A stretch of DNA of 64,000 bases from Candidatus Krumholzibacteriota bacterium (GTDB lineage Bacteria > Krumholzibacteriota > Krumholzibacteriia > JAJRXK01), in contig JAJRXK010000040.1 of assembly GCA_024276305.1 (NCBI GenBank), positions 1 through 64,000 on the forward strand. Reading direction: 5' to 3'. The notes below the pieces were generated by a model that was given only the letters and a program-made list of their open reading frames with translations, had not been told where the DNA came from and ran no database searches. The position numbers and the translations under genes are program-made. Shown piece after piece: positions 53,738-63,547 of this stretch. Position 1 is the stretch's first letter, and each line of letters begins with the position of its first letter.

Positions 53738-55264
53738 TCAACTCCGCTCGGGGTTGACGCCTCCATCATGGACTGCGCTGAGCAACCAGCGGCGGGCGAG
53801 GACGAGTCCGATGGGGGTGACGCAGGCAATGAGTCCGTAGATGAGCCACATCGTGCCGGGATCCTGGGGCCCTTCTCGGGGAATGAAGATGCTCAGCATT
53901 CGGCCTGCATACCAGCCAGTGATCCATTTGGCCAGGAACCAGGGGATTCCGGCAACTCCCATGTAGATCCCGATGCGCTGGGCAGGAGCAATGTCGGCGA
54001 CATACTCCAGGAAACGGGAACTCCACATTGCCTCTCCGAAGGAGAAGATCACGATGTACAGGACGAGCAGAACGACGTCCAGGCGTTGGCCCAGGATCAT
54101 CGCATCTCCGTGGTACATGAGCATGAAGGAGGAGAGCGCACTCACCATGGTGCCCATGATCATCATGTCCACGACCTTGCGCCGCTGCGTATACATCGCG
54201 ACGAGGGGCACGAAGATCACGATCACCGCAGGATTGATCAGATTGAAATGCTCCCAGTTGGCCCCGACTTCCGGAGGATAGACCCGAGCCGTCATCTGAG
54301 GAAGGGTCAGCCACTGGTGGGCGAAGAGAGTGCGAACCGGCAGCAGAATGAAGATGAAGAATGCGAAGCGGGGGTCGTGGAGGATGGGCAGGTTCGCGAT
54401 CTTCTCGCGGAGCGAAGTCTGGGGGCCGTCGGGAGTCTCTTCCTTTTGGTAGACCTCGTCCCGTTCGGCGACCTTCTTGGTGAAGGCGAAGACATTGACC
54501 AGAAAGACGACCAGAGTCACTCCGATGAACAGCCAGAATGCGCCGGCCACTCCCGCGATGGGCTCCTCGAGGATGTTCTTGTGTTCGATCTCCAGCGCCC
54601 ACCACTCGCGGATTCGGGGAGACACGAACTCTCCCGCGACGATCCCCAGATTCATGATGGAGTAGAGGAAGGCGTAGCCCAGGGTCGCGGTTCGCGGGTC
54701 GGAGTATTTCTTGACCCCCGCGTAGAGTGCGGGTTGGAGAATGCCCTGGCCGATGGCCATGATCACCAGGGCCAATCCGGTCACCGGATTCAGGAGGAAG
54801 GCTCGGACGTGGATCGCACCCCAACCGAGAAAGCCGTCCAGGGCTCCGAATCCAGTGGTCGGCGAGGCGACCTCGACCCCCAGGGAGGACCCGAGCTCGG
54901 GACTGAGGACCAGGAGAGTCCGACTGACGACCATGATTCCCATGGCCAGGCTGAGTGCGTGCCTCACGCCAATGCGGTCCGAGACCCATCCCCCGCCCAG
55001 GGCCATGGTAATGGTGACCAAGGCGGTGAAGTCGGCGATCGCATTCGAAGTCAGGGTATCGGAGTAGCCCAGACGATCTTAGAAGAAGAAGGTCATCAGA
55101 GCCAACATGCCGAAATAGGCGATTCCGTCGCCGAAGTTGACGGAGTTGACCAGCCAGAATCCACGGGAGGCGCGGACCAATACCCGCATGCGCTCCCAGA
55201 GGGAGCCCTCCGCTTCCATGTCATCCAAGTTGTCGGGCCTCGAATCTGACGACACCGTCCGCAT
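53738..55264 (-). pseudogene. MFS/POT-type transporter, copy 3, interrupted by in-frame TAA
   Basis: Two pieces lie in the same frame. The first 61 codons from 55264 ('ASRGFWLVNSVNFGDGIAYFGMLALMTFFF' in parts) run into TAA at 55079-55081; the frame then continues without shift as 'DRLGYSDTLTSNAIADFTALV' to 53738, about 508 residues in all. The interruption falls at the end of the first membrane helix, so neither piece alone is a full transporter; ATG 55021 could start a product lacking helix 1. 'AFLYSIMNLGIVAGEFVSP' matches the POT helix-5 signature loosely. A single C to T change from CAA would explain the stop, or a sequencing error. It starts 6 bases after pepT. Confidence 0.75.
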
Positions 55265-55270
55265 GTCCTT

Positions 55271-56560
55271 TCAACTGACGCGCGTTGTCTCAGCGGAGTC
55301 TCGGGGGGACTGCCATGCCTGCGCGAGGTTGAGAAGAGTACACGCAGACAGGGCCATCACGCGAGCAGAGATCCACTCTCGAGGACCGTGGAAATTGACT
55401 CCGCCGGCGAAGAGATTCGGGCAGGGCAGACCCTTGGCGGTGAGCTGAGACCCGTCCGTACCGCCGCGAATGGGCTGCAGGTCCGCTTCGAGGCCGGCCT
55501 GCTCGATCGCTTCGGTCAGTTGGGTGCTGAAGTGGGGGTGTTGGGCGAGCACCTCCGCCATGTTGCGATACTGCTCCACGATCTCCACCTCCACCCTCAG
55601 TCGAGGCTCCTCGGCCCGCAGGGCCTCGGCCATCTGGCGCAGGCGCTCGCCGCGGGTTCTCAAGGTCTTGGTGTCGAAATCTCGGAGAATGAGGTCACAG
55701 GCGCAGGCCGCGGCGTCACCGCTCACTCCGGTGGGATGGAAGAATCCCTCTCGACCCTCGGTGCATTCGGGGGTCTCGGCCATCGGTAGTCGGGCCAGGA
55801 ACTTTCCCATCCAGGTGAGGGCGTTCACCATCTTGCCCTTGGCGGTCCCCGGGTGCACCGCGATTCCGGTGAAGCGCACCCGGGCCCGGTCGGCGGAGAA
55901 GGTCTCCACATTCATTTCGCCGGCGAAGCCGCCGTCGACGGTGATGGCCTCGGGGGCTCCGAAGCTGTCGAAGGGGAAGCGGTGGGCCCCTCTGCCGATC
56001 TCCTCGTCGGGATTGAAGCAGATGGCCAGGTCGGGAACTTCGATCTCGGGGTGGGACTGGAGGATCTCCAGCGCGGCCATGATCGCCGCGATGCCGGCCT
56101 TGTCATCGGCCCCCAGCAGAGTGTCGCCGCTCGCGGTGATGAGGGTGTCTCCGATGCACTGAGCCATCTCGGGATTGTCGGCCGCGGCGATGGTGACCCC
56201 GTGACCCAGCTCGAGGTCGCCTCCGGCGTAGTTCTCGTGGAGGCGGACCTGGACTCCGGTGCCGGAGAAGGCGGGAGCAGTGTCGAGGTGCGCGATCCAG
56301 CCCAGCGCGCCGGGCCGAGTTCCCCGCCGGTGAGCGATGACGTAGCCGTGTTCGTCGACCGAAGCATCGTCGAGGCCCAGCTCCCGGAGCTCTTCGACCA
56401 GGATCCTCGCGAGGTCGAATTGCTTCTCCGTGCTGGGGCAACTTTCGGACTCCTCGTCCGACTGGGTGTCGATGGCCACGTATCGCAGGAATCGTTCGAC
56501 GAGCCGGGTCCGGGTCAGGATCTGCTCGGGGTCCCGAAAGGGCTGCATAGTTTTCACCAT
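55271..56560 (-). CDS. pepT: Peptidase T (tripeptide aminopeptidase)
   Basis: 429 residues of the M20 family. The metal site is visible: His in WIAHLDTAP, Asp in LLGADDKAGIAA, Glu pair in NPDEEIGRGAH, a later Asp in 'TVDGGFAGEMN' and His near the C-terminus (VNFHGPREW). 'RGGTDGSQL' is the peptidase T substrate segment. It removes the N-terminal residue from tripeptides in the cytoplasm. It is first in a minus-strand run with two POT-type transporters, matching its substrate to theirs. Divergent from the suf operon, sharing an A+T-rich promoter region. Confidence 0.94.
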   Translation of the reverse strand: MVKTMQPFRDPEQILTRTRLVERFLRYVAIDTQSDEESESCPSTEKQFDLARILVEELRELGLDDASVDEHGYVIAHRRGTRPGALGWIAHLDTAPAFSGTGVQVRLHENYAGGDLELGHGVTIAAADNPEMAQCIGDTLITASGDTLLGADDKAGIAAIMAALEILQSHPEIEVPDLAICFNPDEEIGRGAHRFPFDSFGAPEAITVDGGFAGEMNVETFSADRARVRFTGIAVHPGTAKGKMVNALTWMGKFLARLPMAETPECTEGREGFFHPTGVSGDAAACACDLILRDFDTKTLRTRGERLRQMAEALRAEEPRLRVEVEIVEQYRNMAEVLAQHPHFSTQLTEAIEQAGLEADLQPIRGGTDGSQLTAKGLPCPNLFAGGVNFHGPREWISARVMALSACTLLNLAQAWQSPRDSAETTRVS

Positions 56561-56770
56561 TTATTCGAGTTCTTGCGGGGACACAACCCCGTCAGGCTAA
56601 GGCCGAGCGCTCGCCTCGCCTCCTCCAAAGTTGTGATACCAAAGACTTTAAATGTGTACTATTTAGTAGCAATTTAGCCGGTGGTGATTATGTTGGGCTC
56701 AGGTCCGGCGACCACCACCGCCGGCATTCCCGGCGCGGGGGATCTTGCGCACGACGAATCGGATCCGACC
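56561..56770. promoter_or_regulatory. Divergent A+T-rich promoter/operator region between pepT and the suf operon
   Basis: The stretch 56630-56675 is strikingly A+T-rich for this genome. It holds TTGTGA (56631), TACTAT (56657) and the perfect palindrome TACT-ATTT-AGTA (56657-56668). ACT-(4)-AGT resembles the core of IscR type 1 sites (ACT-(5)-AGT) but with one base less between arms. Binding by the adjacent Rrf2 regulator is a reasonable inference. The Rrf2 start used is 56771. Confidence 0.5.
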
Positions 56771-57268
56771 ATGATTCTCACCTCCCAAGAAGAGTTCGGC
56801 CTGCGCTGCGCCCTCACCATCGCGCGCCACGATCACTTGGGCTCGGAGGAGGTCTTGACTCTGGGGCGGATCGCCGAGACCGAGGGAATGACCACCGCCT
56901 ACGCGGGCAAGATCATGCGTCTGCTGGTGCAGGAGGGCATCGTCGAGAGCACCCGAGGGCGGGCGGGAGGCTATCGTCTGGCTCGGGATGCCCAGGAGAT
57001 TTCGGTTGCCCAGGTCCTGAGGGCGGCCGGGAGCAAGTTCTACGACGAAGAACTCTGCAGCACCGCCACTTCGTCCACCGGTTTGTGTGTGCACAACAAC
57101 GATTGCTCCATTCGCTCTCTGTGGTTCGGGATTCAGCGCACCATCGACAGCATGCTCCAGGAAGTGAGTTTGGCGCAGATGGTGTGCGACGAGGCCGCGA
57201 TGCACGAGAACGTCCAGCAATTGCGCCAAGGTCTCCAGACCGAATCGCTCACTTCGGAAGGACAGTGA
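56771..57268 (+). CDS. Rrf2-family Fe-S regulator of the suf operon (IscR/SufR-like)
   Basis: 165 residues from ATG 56771, where the Rrf2 domain starts ('[19 protein letters not shown]'); the frame upstream has no family resemblance. A winged helix-turn-helix with '[30 protein letters not shown]' is typical. Three cysteines at 96, 106 and 112 correspond to the cluster-binding Cys of IscR (spacing 9 and 5 instead of 5 and 5), so it likely senses Fe-S status. It is the first gene of rrf2-sufBCDS-sufT, with sufB 7 bases on, and probably represses or tunes the operon. Confidence 0.88.
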   Translation: MILTSQEEFGLRCALTIARHDHLGSEEVLTLGRIAETEGMTTAYAGKIMRLLVQEGIVESTRGRAGGYRLARDAQEISVAQVLRAAGSKFYDEELCSTATSSTGLCVHNNDCSIRSLWFGIQRTIDSMLQEVSLAQMVCDEAAMHENVQQLRQGLQTESLTSEGQ

Positions 57269-57275
57269 GACCGCG

Positions 57276-58721
57276 ATGTCGGATCAGAACAAAGAACTGC
57301 AGGAGTTGGCCTCGAAGGAATACGAGCACGGCTGGTCCACCGAGATCGAGGCCGAGCGGATTCCCAAGGGGCTCTCCGAAGAGATCGTTCGCATCATCTC
57401 GGCCAAAAAGGGCGAGCCGCAGTGGCTTCTCGACTGGAGACTGAAGGCCTTCGCGCATTTCCAGAAGCTCGAGGAGCCGCGATGGTCCAAGGTGAGCTAT
57501 CCCGCCATCGATCTTCAGGGCCTCTACTATTACTCCGCTCCCAAACAGGAGCCGCTGAAGGAGAGCCTGGACGAAGTCGACCCCAAGCTCCTCGAGACTT
57601 TCGACAAGCTGGGCATCCCCCTCGAGGAACAGAAGCAGTTGGCGGGAGTCGCAGTCGATGCAGTCTTCGACAGCGTATCGGTTCGGACCACCTTTCGTGA
57701 GAAGCTCGCCGAGGCGGGAGTCATCTTCTGCTCCTTCTCCGATGCGGTCCGCGAACACCCCGATCTGGTGAAGAAATACTTGGGGAGCGTGGTCCCCTAC
57801 ACGGACAATTACTACGCGACTCTGAACTCTGCCGTCTTCAGCGATGGGTCGTTTGTGTACATCCCCGAGGGCACCCGGTGCCCGATGGAGCTCTCGACCT
57901 ACTTCCGGATCAACGATCAGAAGAGCGGGCAATTCGAACGAACCCTGATCGTGGCCGAGGCCGGGGCCTATGTGAGTTATCTCGAAGGATGCACTGCTCC
58001 GCAGCGTGACGAGAACCAGCTACATGCGGCAGTGGTGGAATTGGTGGTCCTCGACGACGCCGAGATCAAGTACTCCACGGTGCAGAACTGGTATCCGGGG
58101 GACGAGGAGGGCCGCGGGGGGATCTACAATTTCGTCACCAAACGCGGGGCCTGTCGCGGCCGGAATTCGAAGATCAGCTGGACTCAGGTCGAAACCGGCT
58201 CCGCGATCACTTGGAAGTATCCGAGCTGTTTGCTCCAGGGCGACTACTCCATCGGAGAATTCTATTCGGTGGCTCTCACCCGTCATGCCCAACAGGCCGA
58301 TACGGGAACCAAGATGATTCACATCGGTCGAGGGACTCGTAGCACCATCGTTTCCAAGGGCATTTCCGCGGGCCGGTCTCAGAATTCCTATCGGGGTGAG
58401 GTGAAGGTGATGAAGGGCGCGATTGGTGCCCGAAACCACTCTCAATGCGACTCCCTGCTCATCGGAGATCACTGCGGGGCGCACACCTTTCCGTATATCG
58501 AGTCGCAAACGCCGACCGCGGTGCTCGAGCACGAGGCGACCACGAGCAAGATCAGCGACGATCAGCTCTTCTACTGTCGTCAACGCGGGATGAGCGAAGA
58601 GGATGCGGTCTCGATGATCGTCAACGGGTTTTGCAAAGAAGTATTCAACGAACTCCCCATGGAGTTCGCGGTGGAGGCGGGGAAGCTCCTCGCCGTGAGT
58701 CTTGAGGGAGCGGTGGGCTGA
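57276..58721 (+). CDS. sufB: Fe-S cluster assembly scaffold SufB
   Basis: 481 residues, normal for SufB. 'YKYGWSTEIE'-type start is '[20 protein letters not shown]'; the core beta-helix includes '[21 protein letters not shown]', '[26 protein letters not shown]' (in parts) and '[27 protein letters not shown]' (in parts), and near the end '[20 protein letters not shown]'. With SufC and SufD it forms the SufBC2D complex on which clusters are built from sulfur supplied by SufS/SufE. It follows the Rrf2 regulator by 7 bases. Confidence 0.97.
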   Translation: MSDQNKELQELASKEYEHGWSTEIEAERIPKGLSEEIVRIISAKKGEPQWLLDWRLKAFAHFQKLEEPRWSKVSYPAIDLQGLYYYSAPKQEPLKESLDEVDPKLLETFDKLGIPLEEQKQLAGVAVDAVFDSVSVRTTFREKLAEAGVIFCSFSDAVREHPDLVKKYLGSVVPYTDNYYATLNSAVFSDGSFVYIPEGTRCPMELSTYFRINDQKSGQFERTLIVAEAGAYVSYLEGCTAPQRDENQLHAAVVELVVLDDAEIKYSTVQNWYPGDEEGRGGIYNFVTKRGACRGRNSKISWTQVETGSAITWKYPSCLLQGDYSIGEFYSVALTRHAQQADTGTKMIHIGRGTRSTIVSKGISAGRSQNSYRGEVKVMKGAIGARNHSQCDSLLIGDHCGAHTFPYIESQTPTAVLEHEATTSKISDDQLFYCRQRGMSEEDAVSMIVNGFCKEVFNELPMEFAVEAGKLLAVSLEGAVG

Positions 58722-58757
58722 AACCTCTCCCTGATCTGTACAAGGAGCACATCGAAG

Positions 58758-59513
<756 letters not shown>

Positions 59514-59529
59514 GAGCGAGGAGAGCTCG

Positions 59530-60819
59530 ATGCGGACGACCCTGACGACACCTTCTCTCCTCGAGGGCTTCGAAGCCTGGTTGGCAGGCCGGCCGGAGCG
59601 AGACCAGCCGCACCGGCGGGAGGCTCATGCCCTGCTTCGGGACGGGGGCTATCCTACGCGTCGGCACGAGGAATGGCGTTTCACCGCTCTGGGCCCTTGG
59701 GCGGAGTCACGGTCTCCCTCGGCCCCGTCGACGGTGGCGACCGCGGGTTTTCGTGCCTTCGACGTCGAGGGACTCGAGGCCATCGACCTCGAATTCATCG
59801 ATGGCCGGCTCGCGAGCGTCCCCGAGATTCCGGGAGTGAAGATCGTAGTCCTGGGTTCGGACCTGGGTCCGGAAGAACGTCCGGCGAACTCCTCGGACTC
59901 GCGAGGGGATGTCCCCGCGCTGGAGCTCTTGAACCGAGCGTGGTCGGATCGCGGCGTCCTCGTCGAAGTCGAGCCGGGAGTGAAGGTCAATCATCCCTTG
60001 CACTTTCGTTTTCTGTCGGCCGCCGGATCTTCGACCTTCACCCAACCGCGAGTGCATCTGCGCCTGGGAAGATCGAGCGAGGTGAAGGTGCTGGAACATC
60101 ATCGGTCGGCGGGAGAGTCGACAGCGACGAATCTGCACTTCGAAGTGGAGTTGGAAGAGGGCGCACGGCTCGAGCACGTCCAACTCACTCTCCTGGGAGA
60201 CAGTGCCGCTCACGCCACGAATCTGCGCGCCGAAGTGGGTCGTGATGCGACCTATTCTCATTGGAACTTCGTATTGGGTGGACGGTGGGTGCGAGATGAC
60301 CTCCATTGCCGGTTGGCGGGAGAACATTCCGAGATGCGCCTCATGGGCCTCGCCGTGGCCGGAGGTGAACAGATGATCGACACCCACACTCGGGTCGAAC
60401 ATGGGGCGGAGCACGCCCGCAGCATCGAGGAATACCGTCACGTGGTCGATGACCAGGCCCGAGTGGTCTTCGCCGGAAGAGTGGTGGTCGAGGCTCAGGT
60501 TCGTGACAGTGATGCCCGGCAGACCAATGCGAACCTGCTGCTGTCTCCCGATGCCCGGGTCAACGCTCTGCCTCAATTGGAGATCTACAACGACGATGTG
60601 AAGGCATCCCACGGCTCGAGCATGGGACAGCTCGACGAGGAAGCGCTCTTCTACTTGCGCAGTCGTGGCATCGACGAAGCTACGGCCCGTGGGCTCTTGC
60701 TCTGGGGTTTTGCGAACTCGGTGGTGGAACAGCTCGAGTGGCCCGCGCTGGCTCAGCTCATTCAGCATGAAGTCCAGGGCCACCTCGGAGAGATCCTGAG
60801 CCTGGAGGAGGAGTCGTGA
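59530..60819 (+). CDS. sufD: Fe-S cluster assembly protein SufD
   Basis: 429 residues from ATG 59530 after GGAGCGAGGAGAG. The N-terminus is helical with 'YPTRRHEEWRFTAL'. The core beta-helix ends in 'ARVNALPQLEIYNDDVKASHGSSMGQLDEEALFYLRSRGIDEATARGLL' (seen in parts), the hallmark C-terminal SufD region with the conserved His in KASHGSS. It pairs with SufB in the SufBC2D scaffold. Its stop overlaps the sufS start (GTGA). Confidence 0.95.
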   Translation: MRTTLTTPSLLEGFEAWLAGRPERDQPHRREAHALLRDGGYPTRRHEEWRFTALGPWAESRSPSAPSTVATAGFRAFDVEGLEAIDLEFIDGRLASVPEIPGVKIVVLGSDLGPEERPANSSDSRGDVPALELLNRAWSDRGVLVEVEPGVKVNHPLHFRFLSAAGSSTFTQPRVHLRLGRSSEVKVLEHHRSAGESTATNLHFEVELEEGARLEHVQLTLLGDSAAHATNLRAEVGRDATYSHWNFVLGGRWVRDDLHCRLAGEHSEMRLMGLAVAGGEQMIDTHTRVEHGAEHARSIEEYRHVVDDQARVVFAGRVVVEAQVRDSDARQTNANLLLSPDARVNALPQLEIYNDDVKASHGSSMGQLDEEALFYLRSRGIDEATARGLLLWGFANSVVEQLEWPALAQLIQHEVQGHLGEILSLEEES

Positions 60820-62081
60820 GCGAAGTGAGGCAGGCCAGGACATCGGCTCCAGCGCTCTGGACGGGTGCCCGGCTCGAGGAAGTCCGGAGCCAATTCCCGC
60901 TTCTGTCGGCTTCGGAGTCGGACGGGAGGCTCGTCTACTTCGACAGCGCTTCGACCAGCCAGCGTCCGCGATGTGTGCTCGATGCGATGGAGGACTACTA
61001 CACTCGGGCCAATGCCAATGTGCATCGCGGACTTTACGGCCTGGCGGTCGATGCCACTCGTCTCTACGAGGGGGCAAGGAAGAAGATCGCTTCGCTTCTC
61101 CGGGCGCCCCGCGTCGAGGAAGTGGTCTTCGTGCGTGGAGTGACGGAGGCGGTCAACCTAGTGGCACAGTCCTATCTCCGGCCTCGCGTGGGACCCGGTG
61201 ACGAGATCCTCATCACTCTGCTCGAGCATCATTCGAATTTCGTGCCCTGGCAGATCGTGGCCGAGCAGACCGGCGCGACCCTGCGAGTGGCCGCGATCAC
61301 GGATCAGGGCGATCTCGACCTCGAGGATTTTCGGTCCAAGTTGAGTTCCCGGACCCGCTTGGTGTCGGTGACCGCGACCTCCAATGCCATCGGCACCGTG
61401 GTTCCATTGGCAGAAGTGATCGAGGACGCCCATGCCGCAGGGGCGACGGTCTTCGTGGATGGGGCCCAGTCGGCGGCCCATGGAGATCTCGATCCGGTCG
61501 GCCTGGGCGCGGACTTCTACGCCATCTCCGGCCACAAGATGTACGGTCCCACCGGGATCGGCGTAGTCTGGGGCCGCTTCGACCTCCTCTCCGAGATGCC
61601 TCCCTATCAGGGGGGCGGCGACATGATCCGGGAAGTCCGGTTGGATGGGGTCGACTTCGCGGCGCCCCCCCAACTCTTCGAGGCCGGGACTCCCAATATC
61701 GCGGGGGCGGTGGGACTGGGCCGGGCCGTGGAATTCCTGGAAGAGCTCGGACCGCAGGCCCTGGTGGCTCATGAAAAGGCATTGCTGGAGGTCCTGGTCC
61801 GGGACCTGGAGAGCTTCGAGGGAGTGCGCATCGTGGGCTCGCCCACCCATCGCGCGTCGGTCCTCTCCTTCGTGATGGAGGGAGTGCACGCCCAGGATGT
61901 GGCCACCCTCCTCGATCACGAGGGGATCTGCATCCGGGTGGGACACCACTGCGCGCAACCTCTTCTGCATCGCCTGGGCGAGACCGCAACTCTCCGGGTG
62001 TCGGTGGCTGCCTTCAACGGGTCGGACGATGTGGATCGGCTTCTGCAGGGGCTCGAACGGGTTCAGCGAATCTTTCGGTGA
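60816..62081 (+). CDS. sufS: Cysteine desulfurase SufS
   Basis: 421 residues from GTG 60816, which overlaps the sufD stop. A group II class V aminotransferase: 'YFDSASTSQRPRCVLDAMEDYY' (in parts) opens the fold, His in 'LLEHHSN', PLP-binding Lys241 in SGHKMYGPTGIG, and catalytic Cys379 in RVGHHCAQPLL. It takes sulfur from cysteine as a persulfide and hands it to SufE. The SufE partner is encoded separately at 48078-48500. sufT follows 13 bases later. Confidence 0.97.
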   Translation: MSEVRQARTSAPALWTGARLEEVRSQFPLLSASESDGRLVYFDSASTSQRPRCVLDAMEDYYTRANANVHRGLYGLAVDATRLYEGARKKIASLLRAPRVEEVVFVRGVTEAVNLVAQSYLRPRVGPGDEILITLLEHHSNFVPWQIVAEQTGATLRVAAITDQGDLDLEDFRSKLSSRTRLVSVTATSNAIGTVVPLAEVIEDAHAAGATVFVDGAQSAAHGDLDPVGLGADFYAISGHKMYGPTGIGVVWGRFDLLSEMPPYQGGGDMIREVRLDGVDFAAPPQLFEAGTPNIAGAVGLGRAVEFLEELGPQALVAHEKALLEVLVRDLESFEGVRIVGSPTHRASVLSFVMEGVHAQDVATLLDHEGICIRVGHHCAQPLLHRLGETATLRVSVAAFNGSDDVDRLLQGLERVQRIFR

Positions 62082-62094
62082 TCGAGGAGGAAGC

Positions 62095-62637
62095 GTGGTC
62101 GGAGAAACGGTGGTCTTCAATCGGGATTGTCCCGCGGTCATGGTGCCCGATGGCGCTGCAGCGACTCTGTCCAAGGGGATGCACGCTCGTCTGACTCAGG
62201 CCCTCGGGACGAGTTTCACCATTGTCACTGGCTTCGGGCAGATGTTTCGGGTGGACGCGGAGCACGCCGATGCGATCGGCAAGGATCCGTCGGACTTCGA
62301 GATCGCGGTTCCGGAAGGGGAAGATATCGAGGCTCAGGTGTGGGCGCAGCTCAGCACTTGCTACGATCCGGAGATCCCCGTCGACATCGTCGAGCTGGGG
62401 TTGGTGTACAGCTGCCGGGTCGAACCCACGGCCTCGGGCGACGCCCAACGGGTGGAAGTCCGGATGACGCTCACCGCGCCCGGATGTGGGATGGGAGAGA
62501 TTCTCGTGGCCGAGGTGAAGGACAAGGTTCTGGCCCTGCCGGAGGTCGAGGAAGCGGACGTGGAGTTGGTCTTCGATCCGCCATGGGACAAGAGCATGAT
62601 GAGCGAGGAGGCTCGCCTCAAGGTGGGGCTGTTCTGA
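62095..62637 (+). CDS. sufT: Fe-S cluster assembly auxiliary protein SufT
   Basis: 180 residues from GTG 62095 after GAGGAGGAAGC. The N-terminal SufT-specific segment ('VPDGAAATLSKGMHARLTQALGTSFTIV', in parts) precedes a DUF59/MIP18 domain with 'YDPEIPVDIVELGLVY' and 'LTAPGCGMGEILVAEVKDKV'. SufT proteins aid maturation of Fe-S enzymes, notably lipoate synthase and aconitase. It is the last gene of the suf operon and completes rrf2-BCDST. Confidence 0.94.
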   Translation: MVGETVVFNRDCPAVMVPDGAAATLSKGMHARLTQALGTSFTIVTGFGQMFRVDAEHADAIGKDPSDFEIAVPEGEDIEAQVWAQLSTCYDPEIPVDIVELGLVYSCRVEPTASGDAQRVEVRMTLTAPGCGMGEILVAEVKDKVLALPEVEEADVELVFDPPWDKSMMSEEARLKVGLF

Positions 62638-62902
62638 GGCCCGCCGACCGGAGAGTGGACACTGATAGTGCCACTGCATCATCACACTCGAAGGAACGGG
62701 ATCTCAGAATCGTTGTGGGAATCGCGGCCAAGCCTGCTATTGTTGGACATGGACGGCGCGTCCCCGTGCTGTCGGCGCCGGACCCGAATCGAGGCTGCGC
62801 GGCTAGAATGCTCTGATCGGGGCTTCTGCCCTACCATGTGACCAGCGCGTCAGTATCTCCTTCGGGTCCGTCGCGCCCACCCGATCCCGTGGAGCGAGAG
62901 AG

Positions 62903-63415
62903 ATGGCAGCGGAGGCAGATCGCATTCCCCTGCCCTGGTCGCACTCCTGTTTCGTCTGCGGAGACCAGAATCCCCACGGCTTGCGCGCCCGGAGCTGGAT
63001 CGTGGGAGACACCATCGAACTTCCTCTCCGCATTCCTCCCGAATCTGTGGGTTGGCAGGGCGTCACTCACGGGGGCATCCTGGCCACCGTTCTCGACGAA
63101 GTCATGACTTGGGCCGCGATCGTTGCTCGGGAGCAGCCCTGTTTCGCGGCCGAGTTCACGGTGCGGCTCAAACGGCCTCTCCGTCCAGGATCCCGATGCG
63201 TGGTCCGCGGCCGTTGTGAGCGGCTCCGAAGGCGAGTGATCGACGCCGCAGCGGAGATCGTGGACGAGGCCGGCTCGGTCTTCGCGACGGCGAATGGTCG
63301 GTACATGGCCATGCCGCGTGATCATCGTGATGCGGTCCGGCACGACTTCGTGTCGGTCGAAGGTTGTTGGCCCGTGGAGAAGATTCTTGCAGAACCCACC
63401 CCCGAAGATCCCTGA
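62903..63415 (+). CDS. PaaI-like hotdog-fold thioesterase
   Basis: 170 residues. The central hotdog helix 'WQGVTHGGILATVLDEVMTWAA' (in parts) with HGG and the catalytic-type Asp/Glu in 'LDEVM' is clear, followed by 'FTVRLKRPLRPGSRCVVRG', the usual strands. The N-terminal CFVCGDQNPHGL with two Cys is common in one PaaI-like branch. Members hydrolyse acyl-CoA thioesters; the substrate is unknown. GGAGCGAGAGAG precedes the ATG. The 265 bases upstream hold nothing I can name; the gene stands apart from the suf operon. Confidence 0.82.
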   Translation: MAAEADRIPLPWSHSCFVCGDQNPHGLRARSWIVGDTIELPLRIPPESVGWQGVTHGGILATVLDEVMTWAAIVAREQPCFAAEFTVRLKRPLRPGSRCVVRGRCERLRRRVIDAAAEIVDEAGSVFATANGRYMAMPRDHRDAVRHDFVSVEGCWPVEKILAEPTPEDP

Positions 63416-63547
63416 GCCCGAGGGGGAATCGTGCCCCTTCGGTATTCTGTCCCGTTTCGATTCGCACAGGAGGAACGATGATCGTATGGCGTAGTCTGGG
63501 GGGAGCCGTGGCTCTCGTCCTATTCGACGGTGGTTGCAGGGGTTGGA

